This document shows, one piece after another, positions 21,801-33,539 of a DNA stretch of 64,000 nucleotides; the first letter of the stretch is position 1, and each line of letters starts with the position of its first letter. Position numbers and translations under genes: made by a program. This DNA comes from Cohnella rhizosphaerae (GTDB lineage: Bacteria; Bacillota; Bacilli; Paenibacillales; Paenibacillaceae): assembly GCF_029525575.1 (NCBI RefSeq), contig NZ_JAPDIA010000003.1, positions 2,286,214 to 2,350,213 on the forward strand, given 5' to 3'. The notes beneath the pieces were generated by a model, which was not told the origin of the DNA, searched no databases, and worked only from the letters and a program-made list of their open reading frames with translations.

Positions 21801-24800
21801 GCTGTCGGCCGAATCGACGGACGGCGGCACGACGTACGCGCTGTCCGCCGACTTCCTTCAATCGGAGAGCTACACGATTATTCCGGAAAAAGACGGCTAC
21901 GCATTCGGCGATCCGATCCCGTTCGACGTGCCGATCTTCGAGCGGACGGCCGTGACCGGCGCGAGTCCGCGCGAGATCCGGATCGGCTTCAACCCCGCCG
22001 TGCCGGGTCTCGACGAGAGCGGCTTCGCGCTGCGCAGCGGGGCAGGTACGACGCTGCCCGTCGGTTCGGTCTCGACCGACGACGGCGGAGCGACTTATCG
22101 GATCGTCGCCGACTATGCGGGCGGGGAGACGTATACGGTGTCGGTCGCCAAGGCCGGCTACGAATTCGGCGAACCGCTCGTCGCGGATATTCCCGACGCC
22201 GTGACGGCCGCGATCGCGGCGATCTCCGAGACGGGTCTCACCGTGTCGCTCGCTCCTGCCGTAGGCGGACTGTCCGCTTCCAGCTTCTCGCTGCGGGATG
22301 CGTCCGGACATGCGGTCGCGCTGACCGGCGCGACGACGGCGAACGGCGGCGGCACCTATGTGCTGAGTGCGTCACTGACGGGCGGCACCGGCTATACGCT
22401 GACCATCGGGCTGGCCGGCTACGACTTCGGCACTCCGATGACGCTGAACGTACCGATCCCGGTAACCGCCGCGTATTCGGACGTTGGGACGTCCGGGCTG
22501 ACGATCCGCCTGGCCGCTCCGGTGTCAGGGCTTACGGCCGCGAACGTCACGCTGCTCGATCAGGACGGCAAGCCGATCCCGATCGATGCCATGACGACGT
22601 CCGACGGCGGCGCCGCCTACGCGGTGGAGGCTACGTTCGAGGCGCAGCGGCGCTATACGCTGCGTCTATCCAAAGCGGGCTACGACTTCGGCGCCGATGC
22701 AGGCTTCGTCGTGCCGCTTGCCGTACAGACGGAAGTGCCGGCGCTGCTGACGACGGGCTTCGCGATCAAGCTGAACCTGGCGGTGCCCGGATTGACCGCA
22801 GGCAATGTGGCGCTTGCGGACAGCGCCGGAAAAGCAGTCGCCATCACCGCCTGGACCGCGTCCGAAGACGGGCTGTCCTATCAAGCTTCCGCCGAGCTGG
22901 CTGCGCATGAAACGTACGCGCTGCAACTCGTCGCGAACGGCTACGACTTCGGCCCGGCCGTCCGGCGCGAGGCGCGGCCGGCGCTTGCGCTCTCGGCGAG
23001 CGGCGTTTCCGACGTCGCCTTCGTCCTCGAGCTCGGCGACGCCGTGCCGAATCTGAAGCCGGACGACGTCTATCTGACGGATGCGTCCGGTACGCGGATC
23101 AAGCTGAATGCGGTCTCGTTCTTCGATTTATCTGGCGCGGCCAACGCCGGACGCCGGTACCAGGTCGTCTATTCATTGACGAGAGGCGAGACGTACACGA
23201 TCGACGTCCGCGATCCGGCGCATCCGACGGCCGCACCGCTGCAGGTTATTTTGCCGATCCAGGCTCAGGTCCAGGTGTCCGGCATCTCGAAGAAAGGCTT
23301 CACGCTCGCCTTTAACAAAGCGGTTCAAGGACTGAGCGCGGACGAGATCGAGCTGCTGAACGAAGACGGAGAGCGGATCGCCGTCGGCAGCGCGGTCGCG
23401 GGAGAGACGGCGGCGAAGTATGCGGTCGACGTCAAGCTGACGGAGGGACGCACGTATACGCTCAAGCTGAACAAGAAGGGCTATAGCTTCGGCTCGGCCG
23501 GCGGGACGCAGGTACAGGTGCCGATCGCCGTGACGGCTACCGTCTTGAATCCGAACGAATCGGGCTTCACGATCGTGTTGTCCGAGCCGGTGCCGGATCT
23601 GGATATCAAGCTGTTCAAGCCAGGCTTCGCCAGCGCCTATTACGATCTGACGATTGCGACGCCGGATGGAGGCCGGACTTATCAGGTGGGCGTATCGTGG
23701 CCAAGCGACTATCCGCTGACGCTCGCGCTGTCGAAGCCGGGATACGCGCTCGGCGCCGACCAGACGGTGCAATACGCGAAGAAGCCGCCCGTCATGCTCC
23801 GCGCGGTATCGGGCGCGGACAGCGCGAGCGTGCTGCTGACGTTCGACGCGCCGCTCGTGTCGATGGAGACGAGTGCCGGATTTACGCTGAAAATAGGCGA
23901 CCAGTGGCAAAGCGGGGTTAAGTCCTACTTTATCAACGCGACGACGGTCAAGCTGACCTGGAGCGGATCGCTCCTCCGTTCGACCGACGAACTGGCCGTC
24001 GCCTATACCGGCGTGAACCGGGTAAAAGGCGTGAACGGCGCGTTCCTGGCGCAATTCGCCGCTACGCCGGCGCTGAATGCCTCGAGCGAGCTCGGCCTCG
24101 TGCAGAGCTACGTCGACAGCCGGAATGCAGATACGCCGGCGGCGATGCTGCACGCGCAGTTCGGACGCTCGGCGCTCGAGACCGCGAAGCTGCTGCGGGA
24201 GGGCGGGTTCTCCGCCGCGCTATACGCGGCCGCCGTCGGCAAAGCGTATCAGCTGGACTTTGCGGCCGTGCTCGGACTGCTGTACCAGATGGACACGGAT
24301 GCGTCCACGGCATTCGGCGCCGTCCGGGCGACGCGGTATTTGCCGAACGCGCCGGACACGTGGATCGCGGGCTTCCTTGCCGCCGGCTATGCGCCGGAGG
24401 AATTCGCGGGCAGCTTCCGCGACGCGGGTTATCAGACGCGGGATATCGTGCGCGGGCTCAAACTGGGAGGCGTGTCCGCAAAGACGGCGGCGCTGACGAT
24501 GAACCGCGCGCTCCATGAAACGGGCGACAGCGCGGCCGCCCAGCTGCGCATCCTGTACGGAGCTGCGGACACCGCGGGCGCCGTGCAGAGCGCGTACGGT
24601 CTGACGGATGCCGGGACGGTGCAGGCGCTGGCGGCCGGCGGGATGTCAGCGGCCGATGCAGCCGCTGCGAGCAAGACGCTGTTCTCCGCCGATGCGGCGA
24701 CCGCGGCCGGACTGCTGAGCGGCGCCGGCTACCCGGCGAAGGCCATCGGCGCAGCCGTCCGGCAGCTCTATACGTTCGCGGACGCGGCAGAGGCCGTCCG

Positions 24801-27800
24801 GGCGCTCGGGCAAGCGGGTCTGGCCGGGGCAGAGCTGTATGCCGCAGCCGGCGCGATCTTCTCGCCGGCGGACGCGGCTTCGGCCATGCTGGGCCAAGGG
24901 ATGTCAGCGTTCGACGTGGCGGACGCGATCCGGGCGGCCGGCGGCGGCGCGGCGACGGCAGTCGCCGCTCTGCTGAGCCGCGGCGGGGATCCTGAAGCGA
25001 TCGCCCGCCAGGTGATGAGCGCATGGGGCACCTCGCTGACGCTGCGGGAGACGGCAAGCCAGTTCGTGCAGGGCGGCTTCAGCAAGATCCAGGCGGCGGC
25101 GACGCTGCGCACCGTCTACGGGGCGAATACGGCGTCGGCCTACGACGCGCTCGAGCCGATGTTCCATCCGTGGGGCTTCGATGCCAAGGGGCTGTTCACG
25201 ACGCTGCTCCAAGGCGGGTATGATCCGGTAGAGGTGGCCGATTACTTCCTCGCGCACGTCTATGCCGGCATCGCGCCCGTGCTGGAAAACTTCCTGGAGG
25301 ATGCGCGCTACCCGCTCCCCGCGTCGCTGACGTACGTGCACGATGCGGTGACGAAGGGCGGCAAGGCTTATGCGATGAAGGACGCGGTCCGGGACATGTT
25401 CGCCACCGGGGCTTTCTACTCCGCGGAAGAGGCGCTCGCCGCGCTGCGCGCCGCCTATGCGAGCGATGCCGCCGAGCCGGCCAATCCGGCGAACCTGGCG
25501 GCGGGCATGAGCGAACGGTATTCGTTCTACGATTATCAAAGGGCGCTGATCTCGCAGTTCGGCCAGACGATGGCGATGTGGATCGATCAGCAGACGGCCG
25601 ATTGCGCTTGCGACGCAGCCAAGCTGGCCAAGGATGCGAAGTTCCTGTTCGGCGCCTCGTCCGTCGGCGACATCACGGCGACGATGAGCGCGACCGGCAA
25701 GTTCACGCTGCAGCAGATCATCGAGGGCACGATCTCGCTGTACCCCGGCGCTTCGCGGGAATCGCAGATGTCCGCGCTCACCGCCGTGCTGAGCGGTACC
25801 GGGTATCCGGTCGGCGAGCTCGCAGCCGTATATGACAGCGAGGGCTGGGACTGGATCAAAGCGTTCAGCCGGTACGGCATCGCGGCCAAGGAAGCGGCTT
25901 TGTATTTGCAGTCCAAGGGGCAGACCGAAGACCAGATCATCGTTCGTCTGCGCCCGTATCCGCTCAAGGATATCGCGCTCGTGCTGCGCGAGCAGTACGG
26001 ACTGGACGAGTCGGGCGCGATTGCGGCGCTGCTGTCCGCGCAGTTCTACGATCAGGACGAGATCGGATCGGCGGTCGCCTGGGCGTTCGGCGGCAACCCG
26101 GTCGCGCTGTGGGTGAAGACGCTGAAGGCGCAAGGCGCGTCGGCGGGCTCGGTCATCAGCCTTCTGGCCTCCCGCTATACGGAATACCGGGATCCGAGCG
26201 TAGCGGGTCCGGCGCTGATCCGCGGCGGCTACGGCATGGAAGAGGTCATTCAGGCGCTGATCGCCCGTTCGAGCAATCCGAACCTGCAAAATACGATCGC
26301 CGTGCTCAAATCGCTGTACGCGCAAGACCAGGTGACGGTCGCGCAGCTGCTGGCCGCATCCGGCAGCGCTGCGCCGGCCGACGGCATCGTCTTCCTTAAA
26401 AACGCGAAGTATTCGCAAGCGGAGATCGCCCGCAGCCTGAAATCCTATTACGGGCTGGAATCGGGCGAAGCGGCCAGGCTGCTCGCCGACGCTTACCCGT
26501 CCGAGCTGACGAAGGTCATTCAGACGGTGGCGGGCATTTACGGGGACAGCAAGGCGGCTGTCGCGGCCGCCGCGCTTGCGGCCGAGGGCATTACCACGCT
26601 GGAGGCGGCGATTCCGTACTTGCGGGATGCCGGCTTCGGGTTGCAGGATATCGCCGCCATCGCCCGCGATCGCTTCGGCGCGCCGCTCGGCCGGACGGCG
26701 CAAGCCCTGCTGGCGCACAGCGGCGAACGCGACAGCGTCGTGCTCTATGCGGCGGCGGGCGTCTACGGCCAGACGGTCGAGCATGCGATCCGCGAGCTGC
26801 TGACGGCGAACGGACAAGCGTCCTTCGCCGACGCGATCGCCTATATTTACGCGCAGCAGCGGTTCGATCTGCGGACGGGCGCGATGCTGGCGAAGGAAGA
26901 ATACGGTCTTTCGTCGGGACAAGCGCTGCAGGCTTTCCGCGCGTTCGGCATGTATAAGGACAAGGACGTCGTCGCCACGGTGGCGGGCGTGTACGGCATG
27001 TCCGGCGACGCGAGCGTCGTCGATTCGCTCGAAGCGAGCGGCATGCATACGTTGACCGACGCGGTATCGTACCTGCTGCGTATGAACTTCGATCTCCGGA
27101 GCATCGTGCGCGTCGGCCGCGAGCACTACGGACTGACGCAGGGCCAGACGGCGTCGGCCCTCGACGCATCGGGCTTCTTCGACGGCAGCGGCAGCGAAGT
27201 CGTCGCCGCGATCGCCTCCGTATACGGACAGACGATGAGCCAGGCGCTGGTGGCCGCGCTGGACGGGCTGGGGGCAACGACGTTCGAAGCCGCCATTCCG
27301 GATCTGCGCGCTGAGAACCTGACGCTGGACGACCTCGTGCTGGCCGCGCGCGATCACTACAGGCTGACCGCCGGTCAGGCGCTTGGCGCGTTGCTGCCGA
27401 TCGCCGCTTACCAGACCGGCGCGGTGACGGCAGCCGTCCTGGAGTATTACGGCAAGCCGTTCGCGGAGAGCGCAGGAGACCTGCTGCGCGGCGCCGGCGC
27501 CGCCAAGCTGGAGGACGGCGCGCCGATCCTGCGGCAGATGGGCTATTCGTTAAAGGAAATCGTCGCGGCATCGCGGTCGTACTACGGCTTGACCGCCGAG
27601 CAGACCGCCGACGGGCTCGCGGCGCTCGACCTCGACAGCGCGTCCCTGATCGCGGCGGCCGTAGCGGACGTCTATGCGCCGGCTTCGGCCGCCGATGCGG
27701 ACGCGGTGCTTGCCGGCGGCGAAGAGATCGCGGATCCCGCTGCCGCCGCAAGGCTCCTATGGCAAGCGGGCATTCCGCTGGGCGACATCGCCGGCGCGCT

Positions 27801-29889
27801 CAGCCGTCATTACAGTCTGACTGCCGGCGAGATTGCCGCCGTTCTGGCAGGCACGGAGCTGTTCGATCCGGCTACGATCGTCTATGTGCTGGTCGCAGGA
27901 TCGGAAGGTTTGACTGGTGCCGGCGTGGCTGCGGTGCTGAGCGCGGTAGGCGTCGGTTCCGCATCGGACGCCGCGGGCATGCTGCGGCAGGCCGGCTATG
28001 GCGCGACGGACATCGCGTCCGCGCTCCTGAACGGCTATGCCCAATCGGAGACGAATACGAAGGCCATCCTGTCCGGACTTGGCGTCTACACGGCGCAAAC
28101 GATCGAAGCCGCCGTGAATCAGGCGCGCGGACAAGGACCGACGTCGGCCGACCTGCTGTCGGACGTCCTCGAGCTGTACGGGGTGACGACGCCGGAAGGC
28201 GCGGTGGCTTTCCTGAAGCAAACGAACAATTCGCTCGCCGACATCGCGCTGCAGCTCAAGAACCGCTATCAGATAGACGCGGCGCGCGCGACCGAGCTGC
28301 TCAAGCCTTACGCCCAGGCCGGAGACATCGCGCTGGCGATCGCCGCCGTCTACTATGCCGATACGAATCTGTCGTATCTGAAGCAGATGGTGCCGGCTGC
28401 CTATGCGGGCAATCCGACCAATTTGGCGGGCTATATGTCCGGGAAGTTCCCGCTGTCCGACATCGTGCTCGCGCTCAAGCTGCTGTTCGGTCTCGACGCG
28501 CTCGGCGCCAAGGATGCGATGATCAACGTGGACGCTTCGCCGGATCAGATCAACGGCAAGATCGCGGAAGTGTACGGCGTCGATCCGGTGCTCGCGCTGC
28601 TGACCCGGATGAAGGCCCAGGGAGCCAGCGCAAGCGATATCGCGGTCGAGATGCAGCGCAACGGCAAGTTGGAGGTTAGCGACCGTTACTTGGTCGATAC
28701 GCTTGCCGCTCTCGGTTACGACGGGGCGACGATTCTGAATTTGCGATATCGATCCTTCAACCGCGTGTTAAAAAACGAAGGCACCATTGAGGGACAGGCC
28801 GCGCTGCTCATCCGGTTCGGCGTCAACACCCCGGCGGCGATGGCGGACTTCCTGATGTACAAGAGCTACGGCGGCAGCTCCGCGGGCGTGCTCGCGATGA
28901 TGCAGATCATGCGTGCGGGCCTGCCGAACGCCTCCATCGGCGATATCGCGCTGGCGGTCGCGGGCTACGGCTTCGGCCGGCTGCCGATCGAGAACGCGAT
29001 GCTGGCGATGGACGAGCTGAGCGGCAGCATCGCGGAGGAAGCCATTCTGAAGCGGCTGGGCTACAGCGCCTATGACGCCGCAGGCTTCGTAAGCCGCATG
29101 TTCGACAGCCGGAACGATCGTTTACGGCTGCTTGCCCTCAACGGCTACAAGCTCACGGACTACTTGAAGTATGTGTATTACGGCGCGGAGTCCGTCGCTT
29201 ATCTGAAGCAGACCGGGCTTGGCGCCACGGAGATCGCGGTCGCGGTCGTCCAGTCGGGCGCGTCGAATAACTATGCGATCATCGCGCAGGACCTGAAGCA
29301 AGGCGGCTTCACGGATCTGGACGAGATCGTGAAGGCGGTGTACAAGGCGGGACTTCGTCCCGAATGGATCCCCGACTATCTGTACGGCATGGCGCCGCTG
29401 CAGGATATCGCCCAAGCGATGGTCGACACCGGCGAGATCTCCCTCACCGTCATCGTCAAGGCGTTGCAGATCGCGGAGGCGAACAACAAGCAAATCTACG
29501 ACATCGTCAAGGCCATCAGCAAAAACGAGCAGGCCGCATTCCTCGGCGAGCTGTCCGCGGTCGAACGCCGCGCGCTCGGCGACGACGAGGCCGCGATTAT
29601 CGTGACGCTGGGCACGCTGCGCGGCGCCGGGTTCGGCGCGCACGAATCGGCCGACCTGCTCACGAACGACATGGGCGACTGGATGAAGGCGACGGTGATG
29701 CTCATCCTGTCGGGCTACGAGTGGGACGATGCGCTCGGGGCGGTGTGGGACGAGTACCGCGCGGCGATCGGCGTGTTCATCCTGCAGTCGATGATGGGCA
29801 GCACGATCTCGAACTTCATGAAGGATTTCCAGAATTACTGGAGAATCGGCAAGATTGTCATGAAAATCGTAAAACGCGAATTGTCCTGA
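15865..29889 (+). CDS. Giant SLH-anchored surface protein with beta-domain array and alpha-helical solenoid (three frameshifts)
   Basis: About 4,670 residues repaired. GTG start at 15865 after AAGGGG; signal-peptide-like N-terminus. Three SLH domains (about 16048-16190, 16207-16365, 16396-16560; GFPDG and TRAEA motifs) bind secondary cell-wall polymer. A beta-rich stalk (16600-17270) and a Gly/Thr/Pro linker (17271-17400) follow. Next come about 24 beta domains of ~92 residues (17440-24060) with signature TxDGGATY...LTxGETYTLTIxKxGYDFG. Last is an Ala-rich helical region (24090-29889) of ~75-residue units: LxDIxxxARxxYGLTxxQAxxAL, then VVAxVAxVYGQ. No enzyme motif seen. Frames break at G6 16192-16197 (add one), G6 19721-19726 and G5 20171-20175 (remove one), each restoring an SLH or beta domain. 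The function is probably adhesive or structural. Confidence 0.85.
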
Positions 29890-29906
29890 CGTTTAAACGA
29901 GAAACG

Positions 29907-29943
29907 GAAGTCTCCTTCCCTTCGGGGAGGGGGACTTCTTTGT
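29907..29943 (+). terminator. Terminator of the giant SLH gene
   Basis: 14-bp stem (29907-29920 with 29925-29938, two G-T pairs) with a TTCG tetraloop, starting 18 nt after the stop codon and followed by TTTGTC. It also lies at the end of the convergent AraC gene. Confidence 0.75.
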
Positions 29944-29958
29944 CGTCTGGCGCGCCGA

Positions 29959-30799
29959 TCAATCGAATTTCGACGGAGGCACATGATAGTACTTCTTGAA
30001 CGCCTTCGAAAAGGTGAAGGGATCGGGGTAGCCGAGGAAGCCGGAGATTTGCTGGACCGTGTATTTTTTTTCGTACAGGTAGTCGCGCGCCCGGTTCATT
30101 TTAATCTGATAGATATACTGCCCCGGCGTGATGCCGACGGCTTTTTTGAAGTAGGAAATGAAATATTTCTCGGAGATGCCGGCAAGGGGAGCCAGCTCGC
30201 CGATTCGGACCGATTCGTGCAGATGATCGTCAATGTACCGGAAGATCGGCTGGAGGACGTCCAGATCCCGGCCCGATCTCCTCGGCGAGGTCCCGATCAG
30301 AAAGGCGCCGTGATACTGCCCTTGGGCGTGGAGCTCGATGATCTTGGCGATGACGGCCATGAGGCAAGCTTTTAAATATAGACGGTTCCCCGGCTTGCCG
30401 TCCGAACGCTCCGATTGCGCGTAGGCCTTGACGAACAGCTCGACATTTTCCCGTATCAAATCGCCGCCGACAATGCCCGATAGCGGAAAGTCGCCCAAAA
30501 TGCGCTGCTGCTCGCCGATGCCGTAGTCGAAATGGACGTATATAAACCTGCAGCCCCCCCTCTTCGCAGGAAGCGATGTACGGGATGCGGGGATAAAAGA
30601 AAACGACGTCGCCCGGACGGGCCGTATGCGAGGTGCCGCCGATGCTAAGCTTCACGGTGCCGGATTGAATGAACCAAATATCGTAATCGGCATGCGCTTT
30701 ATGCTCGATCCAGTCCCCTTCCGGCGCGATCGCCCAGCAGGACTTCAGGCGGAGCGCGATGAACTCGGAGAGCTCGTTAAAAATGTCCATATCCGGCAT
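29959..30799 (-). CDS. AraC-family regulator with cupin sensor domain (one frameshift)
   Basis: About 280 residues repaired. Start ATG at 30799 follows GGGGGAA. The N-terminal cupin/AraC-binding domain (HADYDIWFIQSGTVKLSIGG, ARPGDVVFFYP) should sense a sugar. The C-terminal double helix-turn-helix reads LAPLAGISEKYFISYFKKAVGITPGQYI ... VQQISGFLGYPDPFTFSKAFKKYYHVPPSKF. The frame breaks at a C7 run (30554-30560); removing one base restores EEGGCRFIYVHFDYGIGEQQ. It is divergent from the GH4 glycosidase gene, so it likely activates that gene in response to its substrate. Confidence 0.85.
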
Positions 30800-30881
30800 G
30801 TACGATTCCCCCACTCGTAGACATTGCGGGCTTTTATCCGATTATATCATTGAATTCGCAGGCTTCAGAAATTCGTACTTT

Positions 30882-30910
30882 TTGACATGGATGCAAAACC
30901 GCCGCATATT
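30882..30910 (+). promoter_or_regulatory. Promoter of the GH4 gene
   Basis: TTGACA (30882-30887) and CATATT (30905-30910) are spaced by 17 nt. A second candidate -10, TATAAT, lies at 30931-30936. Both fall in the 167-bp AraC-GH4 divergent region. Confidence 0.5.
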
Positions 30911-30966
30911 CCGCTTTCCGGCCATTCTCCTATAATGAGGCTATCAACTACTTAGGAGGTTCGATC

Positions 30967-32355
30967 GTGAGCGACTCGAACGCGTTTCAACCGAAGGTCG
31001 TCGTGCTCGGCGCGGGCAGCCTGTTTTTCGGCCGTCAGTCGATTTGGCAGATGGTTCATTCCCCTTATTTGAACAACGGGACGCTTGCCTTGGTCGACAC
31101 GGACGAAGACAGGCTGGCTAAAATGGTGAACCTGGCCAAGGCGGTTGCCAAGGAGAATGGCGTCCCGCTGAAGGTGGAAGGTTCAACGAACCGGAGAGAT
31201 GTGCTGAAGGACGCCGATTTTGTCGTGCTCAGTTTTGCGGAGGATACGGTCAAATACCGGGGCATCGACTGCCAGGTTTCGTTGAAATACGGGATTCGCA
31301 TGTGCTCGGGCGATACGATCGGACCGGGCGGCATCTTCAGGGCCATGAGGGAGATGCCGGTTATCCTCGCATGCGCCAGGGACGTCGAAGAGCTGTGTCC
31401 CGACGCCTGGGTCATCAACTATATCAATCCGTCGACCGTCCATGGGATCGCGCTGAGCCGCTACGCGCCGAAGCTGAAGTCGTTCGCGCTGTGCGACGGC
31501 CACCATATGCCGCACATCAAAGCGAATTATGCCGTCAGGGCCGGCATTATCGCGGATCGGAGCGCATTCGACGCGGATCTCGATCGGCGATTCGACTTCC
31601 GGGTGGCCGGCGTCAATCATTTTACCTGGCTGCTGAAGGCGGAGTACGATGGAGCGGACGTCGCTCCCAAGATCGCCGAGGCGATGAGAATAGCGGCCGC
31701 GACGGAGACCGACGGCGGAGATACGGGTGCCAAAGCGCGCTTCAACGATTCGATTACCTATCAGCTGTACGATATATTCGGCTATATCCCGACTTGCACG
31801 GCGCACACCAAAGAATACGTCCGGTATTGGCAGGGGCTGGGGAAGACGAAGGACGCGATCCCGCCGCTGTCGATCTGGGAGACGGACGAGCGGTACAAGC
31901 GCCACGAAGAGATGTGGGGCCAAGTGGACGGCTTCCTGTCCGGCGCGCTGCCGATCTCGGACTATATGCGGTCGTTCGGCCCCGACCATGCGACGGATAT
32001 CATCGAGAATATGGTCGGCAATCTGGGCAAGCGCTTCTATATCAACACGCTGAACAACGGAGCGGTGTCCAACATGAACGACGACGCGTTCCTGGAGCTG
32101 CTGAGCGAGGTGAGCATGGAAGGGATCAAGCCGCTTCCCGCAGGGGAGATGCCGAGAGGCATTCGAGGCATGCAGGAGCTCGTGCTGGACACGCACGAGC
32201 TTACCGCGGAGGCGGTCGCCGAACGGAGCTTCGTCAAGCTGCGCAGGGCGATGATGACCGATCCGCTCGTGAATTCGATCCATGACGCGGACCTGATCAT
32301 CAAGGAGCTGCTCGAGCAGGAAAAAGATGTCCTCCCGCCATACTGGTACGAATAG
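30967..32355 (+). CDS. GH4 family NAD-dependent alpha-galactosidase / alpha-glucosidase
   Basis: 462 residues, intact; GTG start after TAGGAGG. Glycoside hydrolase family 4 uses NAD and Mn2+ in an oxidation-elimination mechanism. Visible features: Rossmann start VVVLGAGSLFFGRQSIWQM, INYINPSTV, the metal-site Cys in ALCDGHH and the metal-site His in AGVNHFTW. The CDGHH form resembles alpha-galactosidase or alpha-glucosidase branches (MelA/AglA) rather than the 6-phospho-beta-glucosidases, but exact specificity cannot be assigned by eye. No PTS gene is adjacent, which favours an unphosphorylated substrate. It is divergent from an AraC regulator and stands alone. Confidence 0.9.
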   Translation: MSDSNAFQPKVVVLGAGSLFFGRQSIWQMVHSPYLNNGTLALVDTDEDRLAKMVNLAKAVAKENGVPLKVEGSTNRRDVLKDADFVVLSFAEDTVKYRGIDCQVSLKYGIRMCSGDTIGPGGIFRAMREMPVILACARDVEELCPDAWVINYINPSTVHGIALSRYAPKLKSFALCDGHHMPHIKANYAVRAGIIADRSAFDADLDRRFDFRVAGVNHFTWLLKAEYDGADVAPKIAEAMRIAAATETDGGDTGAKARFNDSITYQLYDIFGYIPTCTAHTKEYVRYWQGLGKTKDAIPPLSIWETDERYKRHEEMWGQVDGFLSGALPISDYMRSFGPDHATDIIENMVGNLGKRFYINTLNNGAVSNMNDDAFLELLSEVSMEGIKPLPAGEMPRGIRGMQELVLDTHELTAEAVAERSFVKLRRAMMTDPLVNSIHDADLIIKELLEQEKDVLPPYWYE

Positions 32356-32384
32356 CGGAGGCGCAAAAGCGCCGCCATCCAAAA

Positions 32385-32420
32385 CAAGAACCGCGGAGCC
32401 TTGGGGCTTGGCGGTTCTTG
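32385..32420. terminator. Hairpin terminator between GH4 and VOC genes
   Basis: Perfect 10-bp stem (32385-32394 with 32411-32420) enclosing AGCC/GGCT, preceded by a smaller GGCGC-AAAA-GCGCC hairpin (32360-32373). An A4 run at its left (32381-32384) is a T-run for minus-strand transcripts, so it suits the VOC gene as well as GH4. Confidence 0.55.
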
Positions 32421-32497
32421 CTCGTGCGCCATGTCTCGCGCTTGCGCGTCTCGCCGGGCGGCATCACGCATGCGGAATACGCTTATCCGCCATACGC

Positions 32498-33427
32498 TTA
32501 TCCGAGAAAAGCCTGCTCCAGCTTCGCGATGTCGAGCTTTTTCATCGGCATGAAGGCCTTCGTCACGCGCTCGATCTGCTCGGGCGTCCCGCCGGACATC
32601 ATGTCGTTCATGGAAGCGGGCGCGATCTGCCACGACAGGCCGAACTTATCCTTGAGCCAGCCGCACTGTTCAGCCTGCGTATCGGCGGACAAACCGCTCC
32701 AATAGGCGTCGATCTCGGCCTGCGTGTCGCATCGGACGAGCAGGGAGATCGCTTCGTTGAACGCGAAGCCGTGGTCGTGCGCGCTGTCCATTGCGGTCAG
32801 CCAGGTATTTTCCACCATAAAGTCGCTGAACATGACCGTGCCTTCCTTATCCGGCGCCATGCCGGGACCGTAGCGTCGCAGCTGTCCCGGACGCGAACGC
32901 GCGAATACGGACAGATAAAGCTCGCGGGCTTCCTCCGCTCTGCCTGCGTTGTCGCCCGTGAACATGAGAGACGGGATGATCGTCGGACGAGGCTCCCCTT
33001 CCGGATTGGTCAGCATAAGCTGCCACGTCACGCCGTACTTGTCCCGAATCCAGCCGAATCGCGCGCTGAACGGGTATTCGCCCAGGGGCATCAGCGCCGT
33101 GCCTTGTTCGGCGAGCTTGTCCCATGTCTCGTCGAGCAGCTCCCGCGCGCGGCTCTCCCTGGACGGATCGAAGTTCACGATAAACGAGACGGACGGATTG
33201 AACTTGAAGAGCGGGCCTGCGGAGATCGCCATGAAGGGCGTGCCCCAGATCGTAAACGATACGAGGTCGGCGTCGCCGGAGGGCGTGTCGCGAAGCGTCG
33301 TCGCGCTCGTGACGGCGGACCCGGGAAACGCGGTACTGTAAAACGCCGCTGCTTCCTTGGCCTCCTTGTCGAACCACAAATGCGGGACGATGCGCGGCTC
33401 GGATGCGCCGGCGGTAACGTCGCTCAT
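32498..33427 (-). CDS. VOC-superfamily protein with two PhnB-like domains
   Basis: 309 residues, intact. Start ATG at 33427 is preceded by AAAAAAGGAGG; the frame is open further upstream without a ribosome site. Two tandem PhnB/3-dmu-9_3-mt type glyoxalase-fold domains begin at IVPHLWFDKEAKEAAAFY and TIIPSLMFTGDNAGRAEEARELY. Each contains the FGWIRDKYGVTWQL / CGWLKDKFGLSWQI signature of the family. Metal-binding residues of true glyoxalases are not conserved in this group, and the biochemical role is unknown. It is a single-gene unit. Confidence 0.88.
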   Translation of the reverse strand: MSDVTAGASEPRIVPHLWFDKEAKEAAAFYSTAFPGSAVTSATTLRDTPSGDADLVSFTIWGTPFMAISAGPLFKFNPSVSFIVNFDPSRESRARELLDETWDKLAEQGTALMPLGEYPFSARFGWIRDKYGVTWQLMLTNPEGEPRPTIIPSLMFTGDNAGRAEEARELYLSVFARSRPGQLRRYGPGMAPDKEGTVMFSDFMVENTWLTAMDSAHDHGFAFNEAISLLVRCDTQAEIDAYWSGLSADTQAEQCGWLKDKFGLSWQIAPASMNDMMSGGTPEQIERVTKAFMPMKKLDIAKLEQAFLG

Positions 33428-33539
33428 GGATGTCAGCCTCCTTTTTTGTACCATTTTATCATGGACAGGCGGGCCGGCGTTTCTCATGGATTGCTGGGTT
33501 TCGTCGAAATTCGCGCAGGAAGCCGGCGCGGTCCGGACG

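Noticed and set aside
24090-29889. TALE-like DNA-binding repeats
   Set aside because: Units are ~75 residues without the conserved repeat-variable pair, and the protein is secreted and wall-anchored.
15865-29889. Long antisense frames across the giant gene
   Set aside because: They mirror the GC-rich codon pattern of the sense strand and have no ribosome sites or recognisable domains.
32360-32373. GGCGC-AAAA-GCGCC hairpin as a separate terminator
   Set aside because: Only five base pairs and no T-run; treated as part of the larger hairpin region.
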